From contig JADJFV010000039.1 of assembly GCA_016708435.1 (NCBI GenBank), forward strand, positions 1 to 9,210: a stretch of DNA of 9,210 bases, given 5' to 3'. The DNA is from Leptospiraceae bacterium. Lineage in GTDB: Bacteria; Spirochaetota; Leptospiria; Leptospirales; Leptospiraceae. Every line of letters starts with the position of its first letter. Position 1 is the first letter of the stretch. Below, piece by piece: positions 1 to 6,953 of the stretch. The notes beneath the pieces are model-generated. The model had not been told where the DNA came from, did no database searches, and was given only the letters and a program-made list of their open reading frames with translations. The position numbers and the translations under genes are program-made.

Positions 1-1283
1 GGGCTAATGCATAACAATTTTGAAAAACCATACTGCTATTGAATTTATAGAGACCATTGTTCTCTGCCCAAGGGCTGTAGCACAACGAGCGCCTGTTGAT
101 TGAGAAACACCTGCAACCCAAATATTACCGGATACATCCACAGTAGTTGCAGAACCACCTATATGATTACCCCCTCCTATCGATCCAGCCAGTGAAGTTT
201 GTAACCATGTTCCATTTGTGTTATACTTAATCAAGGTCATCGCGCTATCTGTTCCACCCGTATTCGTTATAAGATCCAAATTTCCTTTTACTCTACCTGA
301 TGCATATACATTTCTACCATAGCGTCAGCCAAATACCAGCAACTTTAATTCGCTACCACCGTTTTTTACAATTATCCATGTTATTTATGTCCCCCGTTTT
401 ATTCAGATATATTATCGTCCCGTTAATCTTAATCCTCCAGCAGGACCCCATGTGGCATTCCGGCGATGAACACGTTTGCGTTGGAATCAATCGTTAGACC
501 CTTTTTCCAAAAACCTCCGGTTGAAAGTGGAATGACTCTAGTCCAAAGTCGCTTCCCGTCTAAATCATATTTTGTAGCAAAAGAAGTAGAAATGCCCGGA
601 TAAAGTTAAGGCTCACCGTCTAACACTCCAGTTGTGGAAACCTCCTGCATAAAGACTATTAGTCGCTGTACTGAAAAATAGGCTTCCGTATCCGGAAGCA
701 CAACCGTTGGCTGTATCTCGAACACTCACTCCGTTTAAACAGTCCAGACATTTTTTTTCGCAGTTGCCTAGAATACGGAGGCTTAAATTAAAATCAATCT
801 TTCCGCCTGAGTTTGGCGCCGTAATCTCGGTATATAGGCTGTTAAAGGAAATCCTCCGTTCAAATAAATAGCACTACTCGGGTTCCCGTAATAGAGAGCC
901 GGTCGATGCGTCAAACGTCAGTCCTATTGGTAGAGTCGGAGTAATGGTGTCCAGGAATTAACAACACTTCCCGAGTCACTAAGGGTAAAGAATTTACAGC
1001 GTTGCCCGGGAATAAATTTAAAGAGAAAGAGGCTCCATAGGGATACGCTTGGCAGGCGCGTCCAGGAGGTGTAACCGTAGTAAGTAGTCGTTAGAGTAGT
1101 CGGAGACACTAGGAGAGAAGAGGGATTAGCCTCTAGAGAAGCAGGATTTTCCGCTTCCTGCAAAATAACTTTCCCGTAGAGCTGAACTTAGACGTTACAT
1201 CGAACGGAGATTTTTTTTTCTTTTGGCTTTTAGAGAGTTTGTAAATGGAATAAGAAATTATAAGTGAATATTTTAATTTGCAT
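1..1283 (-). pseudogene. Frame-broken He_PIG / SBBP beta-propeller repeat surface protein, probably lipoprotein-like
   Basis: Reading the minus strand, recognisable pieces occur in order but in changing frames. Near 950-870 is TITPTLPIGLTFDASTG followed by GNPSSA, which matches the end of a He_PIG putative-Ig repeat; its beginning (GNAVNSL, then GSVVNSW) lies in two other frames near 1010-950. Next comes a Cys-rich stretch (LGNCEKKCLDCLNG, about 770-730). From 600 to 430 there is an SBBP-type repeat (TKYDLDGKRLWTRVI, then LTIDSNANVFIAGM), and from 330 to 110 another (NVYASGRVKGNLDLIT, LIKYNTNGTW, VDVSGNIWVAGVS). Such proteins are common predicted lipoproteins in Leptospira, with unknown function. 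A possible start is the ATG at 1283 behind GAAGGGG; that frame closes at 1230 next to a run of nine A. I count at least six frame changes. One frame stops at 4-6, but the gene may continue beyond the window. Family assignment is fairly sure; the start is weak. Confidence 0.62.
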
Positions 1284-1669
1284 AGGCCCCTTCTTAATAG
1301 AAACTACTACAGTCTAAGCTTGTAAATTTATTTTCCAACTCATTTCTTTTTTATAACTCTTTTACATTATTAGTTGTATTCTCAGTCCTTTCTCCTTTTG
1401 TTCTTTTGAATGAAAGTTTGCAAATCTATTGATAGTGTTTAAAAGAACTTGGTCGAATTAGTCTGATGACATGAATTCTGGCTACCGGAAACATACGTAG
1501 TAAGCTCTGCTTAGGAGACTCCTTTGATTTTTACTTTCAAATCTATCTACTTTGATTTTTATCTCAGAAGAAAAGTTCGGAAGCTCCGGAGATGTCAAAT
1601 ATACGGATAATCGAATTCAAATCATTCTTTAGATTTCGCTTGTTTTGAAATATTTTAATTTCTTTAACC
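1284..1669. other. AT-rich intergenic region, no gene recognised
   Basis: Stops are dense in all frames and I see no coding signal or RNA gene. It contains a 12-bp direct repeat, CTTTGATTTTTA, at 1522-1533 and 1550-1561. A short GC-containing inverted repeat (CGGAAGCTCCG, near 1579-1589) could be part of a weak terminator for the minus-strand gene ending at 1670, but the stem is only four base pairs and I do not call it. Confidence 0.5.
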
Positions 1670-2036
1670 TTATACCATTCTGAAAAGAAAATTCAATCTG
1701 GCGAGAAGATGAATTTGTAGACGAGAATCCGCAACGATTACTGGCGATTCATCGTTATTAATGACAGTGTTTTGAATGCTCTGTTTTAATTCATTGATCT
1801 TTATCTGCAATTTTTCAATCAATACAATTTTGACAAATTTCTTTTTTTTTTTTTTTTTTCTCATGATTAGAGATACTTGTCTGTAAGCCGGTCGCATAGG
1901 CTCCCGTGTTGTATGCATCATCCGAGGCTAATTCGGGATGTGGTTTTTTTTCGCTGGTAGGATTGCTTGCATTTGTTTGTGCAAATACAAAACCGGGAAT
2001 AGAAAGAAAAAATAAAGTGCATAAGAAAATTTTCAT
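1670..2036 (-). CDS. Small secreted protein interrupted at an A18 tract (phase-variable or frameshifted)
   Basis: Family not recognised. It starts at the ATG at 2036, seven bases after a strong ribosome binding site (AAAGGAG, plus-strand 2044-2050). The first 20 residues form a clear signal peptide ending in GFVFAQ, so the product should be exported. After about 45 mature residues, rich in N, T, S and P, the frame enters 18 consecutive A on the coding strand (1859-1842). As written it reads poly-Lys and stops at 1815, giving 73 residues. One base fewer in the run (17 A), or two more, would join it to the frame running to 1670 and give about 121 residues. That tail begins KFVKIVLIEKLQIKINELKQ, is rich in I, L and K and could be helical. 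Both the signal peptide and the well-formed tail suggest the 121-residue version is the ancestral one. Its promoter and operator-like site lie just upstream. Function unknown. Confidence 0.6.
1842..1859. repeat. Homopolymer tract of 18 T (A18 on the coding strand)
   Basis: An uninterrupted run of 18 T lies inside the small secreted-protein gene. It is the longest homopolymer in the window and sits exactly where the gene changes frame. Runs this long are known hotspots for replication slippage, transcriptional slippage and sequencing length errors. Confidence 0.95.
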
Positions 2037-2052
2037 GAAATAACTCCTTTTT

Positions 2053-2081
2053 TTATCATTGCTGATAATGTAGATATTATC
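2053..2081. promoter_or_regulatory. Overlapping palindromes over the -10/start region (operator candidate)
   Basis: Two perfect 6-bp inverted repeats overlap: TTATCA-TTGC-TGATAA (2053-2068) and GATAAT-GTAGAT-ATTATC (2064-2081), sharing the central GATAA. The array of GATAAT-type hexamers resembles Fur-family boxes built from such units, but I cannot tell Fur, PerR or Zur from another repressor. It covers the -10 and the expected transcription start of the small secreted-protein gene. Confidence 0.45.
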
Positions 2082-2105
2082 GTTATGTCACAGACTTTTG
2101 GTCAA
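2076..2105 (-). promoter_or_regulatory. Sigma70-type promoter of the small secreted-protein gene
   Basis: On the minus strand, TTGACC (2105-2100) is followed after 18 bases by GATAAT (2081-2076). Both are near-consensus -35 and -10 hexamers. Transcription would start near 2070, leaving a leader of about 35 nt with AAAGGAG before the ATG at 2036. The -10 hexamer is also one arm of an inverted repeat, so a protein bound there would be expected to block the promoter. Confidence 0.6.
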
Positions 2106-2126
2106 GGGAAAAAAAGGTTCTGGTTT

Positions 2127-2210
2127 ATGAATAAATTTCTTTCTTTGCTTGCGGTTTATTTTACGTTTTTGTTCTTTCCTCTGGCAGTTGTCCGTTACTT
2201 TGCAAACTAA
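2127..2210 (+). CDS. Possible 27-residue single-pass membrane peptide
   Basis: An ATG at 2127 opens a 27-codon frame ending in TAA at 2208-2210. The peptide starts MNKFLSLLAVYF and continues with a second hydrophobic stretch (FLFFPLAVV) before RYFAN, so it is almost entirely one membrane segment with a positive N-terminus. The ribosome binding site is poor: AAGG lies about 10 bases upstream. It is divergent from the small secreted-protein gene, and no clear plus-strand promoter is seen. It could be a genuine small membrane protein, the leftover start of a longer transporter gene, or chance in T-rich DNA. Low confidence. Confidence 0.22.
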   Translation: MNKFLSLLAVYFTFLFFPLAVVRYFAN

Positions 2211-2261
2211 AAGAAGAATTTCTTTTGATTGATATCTTTTTTATATCGATTGTAATATATT

Positions 2262-2297
2262 AATTGATAAAATGCAATGCTTCTTGCGTTATCAATT
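2262..2297. repeat. Inverted repeat, 9-bp arms (hairpin or operator)
   Basis: AATTGATAA (2262-2270) and TTATCAATT (2289-2297) are perfect 9-bp inverted arms. Within the 18-base spacer, TGCAA can pair with TTGCG using one G-T pair, extending the structure with a two-base bulge. No T-run follows, so it does not look like a terminator. It lies about 220 bp before the likely receptor promoter. Confidence 0.5.
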
Positions 2298-2487
2298 ACA
2301 ATTTAATGGATAGCTTCTCTTCTGTCCAAGAATGCACTGAATAGACTAACTTCTATTATCTGCATATACACTATTATTGTCAGCAAATACCTGTTGCTTC
2401 TAAAATGCGGTAATTTCATATTATCCGTTTCACTGAAAAAGGTGTTAGGTTTACTCGCTATGCATTTGCATTTCTCTAGTCCAATTT

Positions 2488-2506
2488 TTAAATCTTGTAG
2501 ATTTAA
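2488..2506. repeat. Short perfect inverted repeat before the -35 box
   Basis: TTAAATCT (2488-2495), a TGT loop, then AGATTTAA (2499-2506). It ends nine bases before the TTGACG of the receptor promoter candidate. This is a plausible regulator site, but 8-bp AT-rich palindromes also arise by chance in such DNA. Confidence 0.4.
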
Positions 2507-2515
2507 GAAACATGC

Positions 2516-2544
2516 TTGACGAATTTTTCCTTCTTCTCTAAATT
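2516..2544 (+). promoter_or_regulatory. Promoter candidate for the TonB-dependent receptor
   Basis: TTGACG (2516-2521), a 17-base spacer, then TAAATT (2539-2544). Transcription would start near 2551, giving a leader of about 75 nt. The receptor's ribosome binding site AGGA (2614-2617) lies eight bases before the ATG. The -35 is good and the -10 only fair; in this AT-rich stretch other pairings are possible. Confidence 0.4.
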
Positions 2545-2625
2545 TTATCCGTTGAAAAAAATCTTTAACTGAATTCTTTTATTTATTGTAATGGAAATAA
2601 ATTTACTTTTATCAGGACTCACCGA

Positions 2626-5199
2626 ATGAAACACAGCCCAAATTATTTCTTTGTTTTGTGTATTCTTTTTACTCTATCCATTTTTTCTCAGACAAGAAAT
2701 TCTGATAAACTTTTCACACCTAAAGAGGAATTGAATAGAGAAATTGAAGAACTAAAGCAAGAAAAGAAAAGACTAGAAGAGGAAATTCGAAATCTAGATA
2801 AGGCAAAGGAAAAGAATTTACTTCCAAAAGAATCTACTTCTTCAAATACAGATAAAACATATAAGGAAGAAGATTTCTTTAAATTGGAAGACAACATTGT
2901 AATCACAGCTTCTAGGAAAGTTCAAAAAGTTTCCGAAGCTCCGGCTTCCGTCTACGTAATTACAGATAAACAAATTCGTGCGAGAGGATACAGAACATTA
3001 GTCGATGCACTCCATGATGTGCCCGGCTTTGATTTTCAACATACTTATGGCGTTTACCCTGAACTCATTCATCAGCGCGGATTAGTTGGAGAGAATAATC
3101 GAACCTTGGTCTATGTAGATGGGGTTCCTGATAATAATATTAATGAAAATGCAGTGCTAGCAGGCACTATTCGTTTTCCGCTGAATAACGTCGCTAGAAT
3201 TGAAATTGTTTCCGGTCCAGCTTCTGCTCTTTACGGTGCCAATGCTTTTAATGGAATTATCAATATCATCACTAAAGATGGAAAGACTCATCCAGGAAAT
3301 CACGTTGATTTCACTTATGGAGGGTGGGAAAAAAATTTAGCAAATCCAGGATACTCCGCTAGCTTTTCTGCTAGAGGCAATTCAGGTGTAAACGCAAGTG
3401 ATATACAATACAGTGTAGGTGGATATTATTATAAAACTGATGGACCTAATTTTTCTAATACAGGAAGACTTGATAAGCCAGGATTCGAAAATAGAGCCAA
3501 TCAAAATGATATAAATTATTTTACAGAAACAAAGGCTTGTGGTGGTGTTTGTAACCAGAATGCAAATGCAATTGGCAATTGGTGGTCTCCTACTTACAAT
3601 AATTCGAAAGAGGATACTTATAATTTGTCGGCAAAGTTTAGTAAAGGTGGATTTCGTTTTCAAACAGTGAATTGGCAATACCAGCAGGGGCAGGGGACAT
3701 TTGGAAATGGGACAGAGCAAATTGATAGCAACCAAAGAGGATTGGATACAGGAAAATTTGATTCTAGAAATTTAGCTCGACTATATGGAATCATAAAAGA
3801 CCCAAAAAACATTGGAACAGGAGGTTTCATTGGGTCTCACTGGGATTTTAAAAATAATAGTGTAACAGTGGGTTACCTCCATAAGTTCTCAGAAAAGCTC
3901 AATTTAGACAGTGAGCTTGTTACCCGCTCTACGCAAATTTTAAGTTCAAGCAATGAATTCTATCCAAATTCAACAGACACCTCTGCCTACTATCGTCCGA
4001 ACGATGTATCTCCTGCTGCTGGTGCAAAGGCTATTCGTGGCGCATCTGTTTACTCAAGACCGGATAATAACTATCAGCTTGAAGAGAAGCTTCAATACAA
4101 TCAATCTGATAAACTTTCCACTACGGCTGGTTTAGTAGTCAGACAATTTATTACTCCAAAAGATTATAACAGTTATGAACGATTTACCTACAATACCTAT
4201 TCTGGTTATATACAACAAATCTATAAACCTGTTGAAAAAATCGTAATCACAGCCGGAGTCAGACATGATATTTCAACAACCTACGGTAATGCAACAAATC
4301 CAAGGCTTAGTTTTATCTTTAAGCCTAATAGTGATTTGACGCTAAAATTTTTATTCGGAACAGGATTTAGAGAGCCTTCTGCAAAAGAGCTTTTTACCCA
4401 AACTGCTCAGAGAAAACCAAACCCAGCACTTCGACCGGAACTCATGAGAGCACATGAAATTGGTGTCGGCTATCGCTTCTTTAAGAAGTATTATGTTTCT
4501 GGACAGGGATATTATAATAGAGTTACGAACTTGATTTTGGAGTTTGCTACGACTGATACAACTACTTTGAATGGAATTGTCCCCAAGAATCCCTGGCAGC
4601 AATATCAGAATTTAGGAATTGCGAGAATCTATGGATTTGAACTAGAGACTAATCTGCATTTGCTTGACCAGTTACAGTTTTTTTTAAATTACACTTATAC
4701 AAAAGGAGAATATGATAGGTTACCCTCAACACTTCAAACCTCACCGGCTACGACTGGAAGAGTTGGAGACAATCCAATCGAAGATTTAAATATGAGCGCC
4801 TTTAGGCAAGCAACCGTTACCCCCCAAACACCGAATGGACTTAATACTGTTCCTCGCTCAGGGCAAATTCCGAATATTGCGCCTCATAAAGTAAATCTAG
4901 GATTCACTCTGTTACCATTTCCTAATCTTTCAATCTACACTGGCATAAATTATGTAGATATTAGACGTACCGTTTCCACTGACCCTGTGCGAACTGTGAA
5001 AGGATACGCAATGCTAAAATTAAATATTCGCTATGAAAATTTTATCTATGAAGGTCTATATCTGCAACTTCATGTGAATAATTTGTTCAATGAACAATTC
5101 TATGATCCCGGAATTCGCTCTGCGACAGGTACTTACTATCCGACCATGCATCCATTAGAGAAACGTAATATATGGTTTACGGTTGGCTATACATTTTAG
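2626..5199 (+). CDS. TonB-dependent outer-membrane receptor with N-terminal coiled coil
   Basis: An outer-membrane active transporter of the TonB-dependent receptor family: a ligand is bound outside and imported with energy from TonB-ExbB-ExbD. The 857-residue length is normal to slightly long. A signal peptide covers about residues 1-22. Residues 33-63 are a highly charged E/K/L coiled-coil-like helix, unusual at this place. NIVITAS (90-96) resembles a TonB box. The plug domain spans about 99-219, with LVDALHDVPGF, LVYVDGVP and GPASALYGANAFNGIINIIT. The barrel follows, with the usual FREPSAKELF and LRPEL motifs near 585-610, ending in aromatic YTF as outer-membrane barrels do. A CGGVC pair at 305-309 lies in a predicted extracellular region. 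The start is supported by AGGA eight bases upstream. The substrate cannot be named; siderophore, haem or cobalamin are all possible. No TonB or periplasmic binding gene is adjacent. It is the only long undamaged gene here. Confidence 0.93.
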   Translation: MKHSPNYFFVLCILFTLSIFSQTRNSDKLFTPKEELNREIEELKQEKKRLEEEIRNLDKAKEKNLLPKESTSSNTDKTYKEEDFFKLEDNIVITASRKVQKVSEAPASVYVITDKQIRARGYRTLVDALHDVPGFDFQHTYGVYPELIHQRGLVGENNRTLVYVDGVPDNNINENAVLAGTIRFPLNNVARIEIVSGPASALYGANAFNGIINIITKDGKTHPGNHVDFTYGGWEKNLANPGYSASFSARGNSGVNASDIQYSVGGYYYKTDGPNFSNTGRLDKPGFENRANQNDINYFTETKACGGVCNQNANAIGNWWSPTYNNSKEDTYNLSAKFSKGGFRFQTVNWQYQQGQGTFGNGTEQIDSNQRGLDTGKFDSRNLARLYGIIKDPKNIGTGGFIGSHWDFKNNSVTVGYLHKFSEKLNLDSELVTRSTQILSSSNEFYPNSTDTSAYYRPNDVSPAAGAKAIRGASVYSRPDNNYQLEEKLQYNQSDKLSTTAGLVVRQFITPKDYNSYERFTYNTYSGYIQQIYKPVEKIVITAGVRHDISTTYGNATNPRLSFIFKPNSDLTLKFLFGTGFREPSAKELFTQTAQRKPNPALRPELMRAHEIGVGYRFFKKYYVSGQGYYNRVTNLILEFATTDTTTLNGIVPKNPWQQYQNLGIARIYGFELETNLHLLDQLQFFLNYTYTKGEYDRLPSTLQTSPATTGRVGDNPIEDLNMSAFRQATVTPQTPNGLNTVPRSGQIPNIAPHKVNLGFTLLPFPNLSIYTGINYVDIRRTVSTDPVRTVKGYAMLKLNIRYENFIYEGLYLQLHVNNLFNEQFYDPGIRSATGTYYPTMHPLEKRNIWFTVGYTF

Positions 5200-5202
5200 A
5201 AT

Positions 5203-5256
5203 TTACTTTTTAGGAAACTCAATTATGAACTTAGTCCCGACATTTACAGTGCTTTC
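5203..5256 (-). pseudogene. Orphan C-terminal tail of a second histidine kinase
   Basis: Directly after the stop of the kinase gene, in another frame, 17 codons read ESTVNVGTKFIIEFPKK followed by TAA (5205-5203). This closely parallels the true end of the kinase just upstream, ESIPNAGSKFIVTFP, and is the typical last strand of a HATPase_c domain. The codons before it show no kinase similarity, so only the tail is left. The TAA ends three bases from the receptor's stop codon on the other strand. Confidence 0.6.
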
Positions 5257-5316
5257 TAATCTTCTTCGTAAGGAAAGGTTACTATGAATTTGCTGCCAGC
5301 ATTTGGAATGCTTTCT
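5225..5316. repeat. Diverged direct repeat, two 33-bp copies 59 bp apart
   Basis: Plus-strand 5225-5257 and 5284-5316 share 24 of 33 bases, including ATGAA at one end, CATTT in the middle and TGCTTTCT at the other end. On the minus strand they encode the two kinase tails. The 59-bp offset puts them in different frames. The similarity fits paralogous kinase genes better than a recent tandem duplication. Confidence 0.6.
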
Positions 5317-6636
5317 ACGGAAATTGTTCCTTTATTAAGATGAATAAAATCTTTGCATAGAATGAGTCCAAGACCGGATCCGCTTTCTCCTTGCGTTCCT
5401 TTGGTAGATTTATTGCTATTATTCGCAAAAGGTTAGTTAAAAAATCTCTTTGAATACCTATGCCATTATCCGCTACAATGATTTCGATAAAATTTCCTTT
5501 TGTGCTTATAAGAACTTGAATCTCTCCACCTTCCTTGGTAAATTTAATAGCGTTGGAGATTAAATTTCTGAAGATAGTTTCAATCATCTTCTCATCTAGG
5601 AATACAAAGTAATTTCTCTCACACTGAAGAGAGAGTGAAATTTTTTTAGTTTTGCACCTGCTCGTAAGAGATCAAAAACACTTCTTATCAATTCATTGAT
5701 ATCAAAAGCGAGATGGTTCATAGTTGAGATTCCCTTTTTGTGATTTTGCCCAGAGTAATAAGTTTTCTAAAAGAAGATATGCCTGCCTTGCGGATGCATT
5801 GATGAAATTCAAATTTTCAATTAGATTCTTTGTTGAACCTTGTTCATATTCTAATTCTATTAGTTCAGAAAAGCCCAGAACTCCATTGAATGGTCCACGT
5901 AGATCGTGACCAATAATGGAAAAGAATTTGTCCTTTGTTTGGTTTGCAATTCTTAGATTGTCAGCCGTTTCTAGTAATGTTGCATTGCTATTTTCTAAAT
6001 CAATTCTTTGTTGTTTTATAATTCGATCTTGCTGGAAGCGTCTAATAGAGTTATTCCACATGATAATTGTTAAGAACATTCCTATTCCAATGAAAGTAAA
6101 ACCGTTCGCACGATTCGACAATAGTATGTCTGGATTATTTTGGGATAAAGATAAAGCAAAGAAAATAATAAATAGGCAATGATAAAAATTGGAAAGGGAG
6201 ATAATTGGCTTAATTAGCACGGTCATCGGAATTAAAATACAAATGAGTAAGAAGGGGGTAATGGCAGATGTTACAAGCTGATCTAGCACAGTAATGGAAA
6301 CACCGAAAACAATTGCCATAAAAAAAACCGAATAAAGTAAGAACTGTATTACCTCTTTCCTGAAATTATTGTTTCGTTTGTGGTAATTAAAAATAGATCC
6401 GATGGCGATAAAAAAATCATTAGGAATAGATGCGAGAGGATAATTCCTATTCGCCAAAGGTATTCAATTTCTTTATTCGGGTCAAGATTGAGATAGAAAA
6501 GAATGATATGAAATAAATTTACAGGAATCCAAAAAATGGACATTACAGAAATATATTGAACGTTGCGATCAAATACTTCATTTGCTATAATGCTTTCATT
6601 TAGCTCGGATTTCTTAAAAAAAGTAAACCATTTCAT
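5256..6636 (-). pseudogene. Multi-pass membrane sensor histidine kinase, split by three frameshifts
   Basis: A two-component sensor kinase that would autophosphorylate and pass phosphate to an unidentified response regulator. From the ATG at 6636 about six hydrophobic segments follow (for example SVMSIFWIPVNLFHIILF and FTFIGIGMFLTIIMW), then a coiled-coil linker. The H-box is FFSIIGHDLRGPFNGVLGF, with its phospho-His codon at 5908-5906. The ATPase domain has the N-box NLISNAIKFT, DNGIGI and GSGLGL, so all catalytic motifs survive. Frame changes occur at a seven-base homopolymer (plus-strand A run 6410-6416), near 5705-5715 (between NYEPS and FDINELIRSVFDLL), and near 5432-5445 (before PFANNSNKSTKGTQGESGSG). 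No in-frame nonsense change is needed; all are indels. Joined, it would be about 460 residues, ending FPYEED. A GGAG lies 19 bases before the start, too far for a good site. No response regulator is adjacent. If the indels are sequencing errors, this is an intact gene. Confidence 0.8.
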
Positions 6637-6773
6637 CTTGAATATTTAGATAAAACTCCTTCACACACTCCACAGTATCGAAGCAGTGGCATTTAGAAAC
6701 AAATTTCTTGTCAATGCTGTCTTATTTTCAAAAAACAGGATTGTATTCAATTCGATAAAAGATTTTTTTTTAG

Positions 6774-6800
6774 ACAGGATTCACAAGATTTACAGGATGG
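6774..6800. repeat. Three tandem 9-bp units of ACAGGATTn type
   Basis: The units are ACAGGATTC, ACAAGATTT and ACAGGATGG, directly after a run of nine T (6763-6771). A further ACAGGATT occurs at 6735-6742 and ACAGGAAAA at 6946-6954. I recall similar ACAGGATT/TACAGGATT intergenic repeats in other bacterial genomes, but cannot confirm a family here. Confidence 0.55.
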
Positions 6801-6898
6801 ATAATCTCGAAACCCAATTTAGCTTATGTCTGTCGCAAATGATATAGCGAATTAGTTCACCTTAGGTTCCCAATGCAATGCTCAGCTAAATGCTGGAT

Positions 6899-6929
6899 TT
6901 GAATTGATATACACCTTGCCTTTTATATC
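6899..6929 (+). promoter_or_regulatory. Promoter candidate for the LpxR-like gene
   Basis: TTGAAT (6899-6904) is followed after 18 bases by TTATAT (6923-6928), or after 19 by TATATC. AGGA at 6948-6951 lies only two bases before the ATG at 6954, which is closer than usual for a ribosome binding site. Confidence 0.3.
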
Positions 6930-6953
6930 AGCAGATTTAGTTTAGACAGGAAA

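Larger units (their letters stand above)
2211..2625. other. Upstream region of the TonB-dependent receptor gene
   Basis: I see no gene in these 415 bases. It holds two inverted repeats and a promoter candidate, listed separately. I looked for a cobalamin riboswitch, which often precedes BtuB-like receptors, and saw no recognisable B12-box core. No convincing Fur box directly precedes the receptor gene. Confidence 0.5.
6637..6953. other. Divergent intergenic region between kinase and LpxR-like genes
   Basis: No gene is seen. It carries the 9-bp tandem repeat and the plus-strand promoter candidate listed separately. A perfect TTGACA is present on the minus strand (6714-6709) upstream of the kinase, but no matching -10 lies at the right distance, so I do not call a kinase promoter. 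Confidence 0.5.

Noticed and set aside
300..497. 65-codon plus-strand frame
   Set aside because: It is antisense to the SBBP-repeat gene, with no ribosome binding site or recognisable product.
2211..2625. Cobalamin riboswitch upstream of the TonB-dependent receptor
   Set aside because: No recognisable B12-box or conserved core found by eye; the receptor's substrate is therefore left open.
3382..3735. 117-codon minus-strand frame inside the receptor gene
   Set aside because: A shadow of the intact receptor on the other strand; no independent coding evidence.
4351..4602. 83-codon minus-strand frame inside the receptor gene
   Set aside because: Antisense to conserved barrel motifs of the receptor, with no family resemblance.
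5611..5647. Inverted repeat (AATTTCTCTC ... GAGAGTGAAA) followed by seven T on the plus strand, resembling a terminator
   Set aside because: It lies inside the kinase coding sequence on the opposite strand, the stem needs a bulge and is AT-rich, and no plus-strand gene ends nearby.
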